DNA of 6,679 nucleotides, taken from Gammaproteobacteria bacterium (GTDB lineage: Bacteria > Pseudomonadota > Gammaproteobacteria > Enterobacterales > GCA-2746155). Numbering within the stretch: position 1 is the first letter of the stretch; every line of letters starts with the position of its first letter. The stretch lies in assembly GCA_024206355.1 (NCBI GenBank), contig JAAGZM010000020.1:1-6679 (forward strand). Reading direction: 5' to 3'. Below are positions 6,309 through 6,679 of the stretch, piece after piece. Position numbers and translations under genes: made by a program. Under the pieces are notes generated by a model. The model was given only the letters and a program-made list of their open reading frames with translations, did no database searches and was not told where the DNA came from.

Positions 6309-6380
6309 TACCCAGAACAATCGCTTCGCTCATACCCAAAGCAGTCGTTTCACTCCTGGGGCAGGCTCTGGGGCAAGCTT
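6309..6380 (+). repeat. 72-nt modular repeat inserted in the transposase gene
   Basis: The unit has a 24-nt A-type module (6309-6332, divergent: TACCCAGAAC...CGCTCA), A' (6333-6356), B' (6357-6368) and B (6369-6380). The last 48 nt are identical to 5234-5281 in the copy 1 array, and the exact match runs over 52 nt (5231-5282 versus 6330-6381). Deleting 6309-6380 joins an A to TC and restores the codon GAT, giving the family-consensus VDQDGDVIDIL. Relative to the transposase it is inserted in reverse orientation. No target duplication longer than an ambiguous single T is visible. Confidence 0.93.
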
Positions 6381-6615
6381 TCTTGATCAACTGCTAGCCA
6401 GAGATATTGACGCTTACCACCAATTGAAACAAACACCTCATCCAGATACCAAATATCACCCAATCTACCCTGTCTTTTACGAAGAGATTTGCTGTATTTC
6501 TGTAGAGATTTTAAACACCAACGTCTGATGGATTCATAGGATGTCTGAATACTTCTGACTGCAAGAAGTTCTTCAATATCTCTGAAACTCAATGTGAATC
6601 GGTGATAAAGCCAGA

Positions 6616-6679
6616 AAGCTTGCCCCGTGAAACGTTTTGGGTAAAGCTTGCCCCGTGAACGCAGTGAATGTTTTGGGTA
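6616..6679 (-). repeat. Modular repeat array at the Val^Trp site of copy 2, running off the window
   Basis: Read on the minus strand, it holds a 24-nt A module (6679-6656), a B variant CGGGGCAAGCTT (6655-6644), a shortened 16-nt A (TACCCAAAACGTTTCA, 6643-6628) and another CGGGGCAAGCTT (6627-6616). It then meets transposase sequence TCTGGCTTTATCACCG, coding for WLYHR. The B variant differs from the copy 1 array by one base (C for the first T). The short A module breaks the 12-nt periodicity. The far end is outside the window. Confidence 0.9.

Larger units (their letters stand above)
5969..6615 (-). pseudogene. IS6-family DDE transposase, disrupted
   Basis: Read leftward from 6613, the protein begins WLYHRFTLSFRDIEELL and continues through SYESIRRWCLKS, typical of IS6 transposases. 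The catalytic triad is complete and in one frame: Asp of YLDEVF (codon 6440-6442), Asp of VTDKL (6194-6196) and Glu of RSENSHQ (6107-6109). After VDQ a 72-nt repeat insertion (6309-6380) adds 24 codons including a TGA at 6350-6352; beyond it the same frame resumes as GDVIDILVQSRRNK. Family homology ends near RRFKSP, and the last 20 or so codons to the TGA at 5969-5971 come from unrelated flanking DNA. The normal N-terminus is displaced by the repeats at 6616-6679. The product should be inactive because of the stop, the missing C-terminus and the disrupted start. Confidence 0.88.
6045..6679 (-). mobile_element. IS6-family element remnant (copy 2), C-terminal end lost, interrupted by repeats
   Basis: Minus-strand transposase coding sequence enters from the right edge and runs left to about 6045, where homology to IS6 transposases ends abruptly after RRFKSPSH. 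No terminal inverted repeat like those of copy 1 is present at this left boundary, so this end has been deleted or recombined. Two repeat insertions, 6309-6380 and 6616-6679, break the gene. Copy 2 faces copy 1, and the pair encloses the secreted-protein cassette. The other end of this copy lies outside the window. Confidence 0.72.

Overview
The window looks like a chromosomal segment of an AT-rich gammaproteobacterium. The evidence is a UvrA and an SSB very close to the Escherichia coli proteins, with a YajR-type MFS transporter between them. The order uvrA (leftward), MFS gene (rightward), ssb (rightward) is a known gammaproteobacterial arrangement, seen for example in Pseudomonas. I cannot name the genus. 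The decayed insertion sequences and the short interspersed repeats suggest a lineage rich in mobile DNA, possibly host-associated, but that is inference.

Left part (1-4985) is ordinary core genome. The tail of a possible rightward gene ends at 129. It is followed tail to tail by full-length uvrA (147-2987, minus), the damage-recognition ATPase of nucleotide excision repair. A 147-bp divergent region separates uvrA from a YajR-like transporter gene (3135-4304) that starts with GTG and lacks the C-terminal YAM domain of E. coli YajR. ssb follows (4436-4909) with a clear ribosome binding site and a strong intrinsic terminator (4956-4982). No E. coli-type LexA box was found in either promoter region.

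Right part (5028-6679) is an accessory island. Two wrecked IS6-family insertion sequences face each other. Copy 1 (5028-5386) keeps both terminal inverted repeats and the first 21 transposase codons, but the rest of the gene is replaced by a repeat array. Copy 2 (about 6045-6679, minus strand) keeps most of the transposase, including all three DDE residues. It is broken by a 72-bp repeat insertion, by a second repeat insertion at the right window edge, and by loss of its C-terminus. Between the copies lies a cassette of about 660 bp with one gene (5496-5957), predicted to encode a small secreted protein with eight cysteines that I do not recognise.

The most notable finding is the repeat family itself. 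It is a mosaic of a 24-nt module (starting TACCC) and a 12-nt module (TGGGGCAAGCTT or a variant). Removing exactly 72 nt from copy 2 restores a perfect IS6 transposase reading (VDQDGDVIDIL), so the repeat behaves as a discrete inserting unit. Both IS copies carry a repeat array at the same transposase codon (Val^Trp), in the same orientation relative to the gene. This suggests that a repeat-bearing IS was itself copied, or that this is an insertion hotspot.
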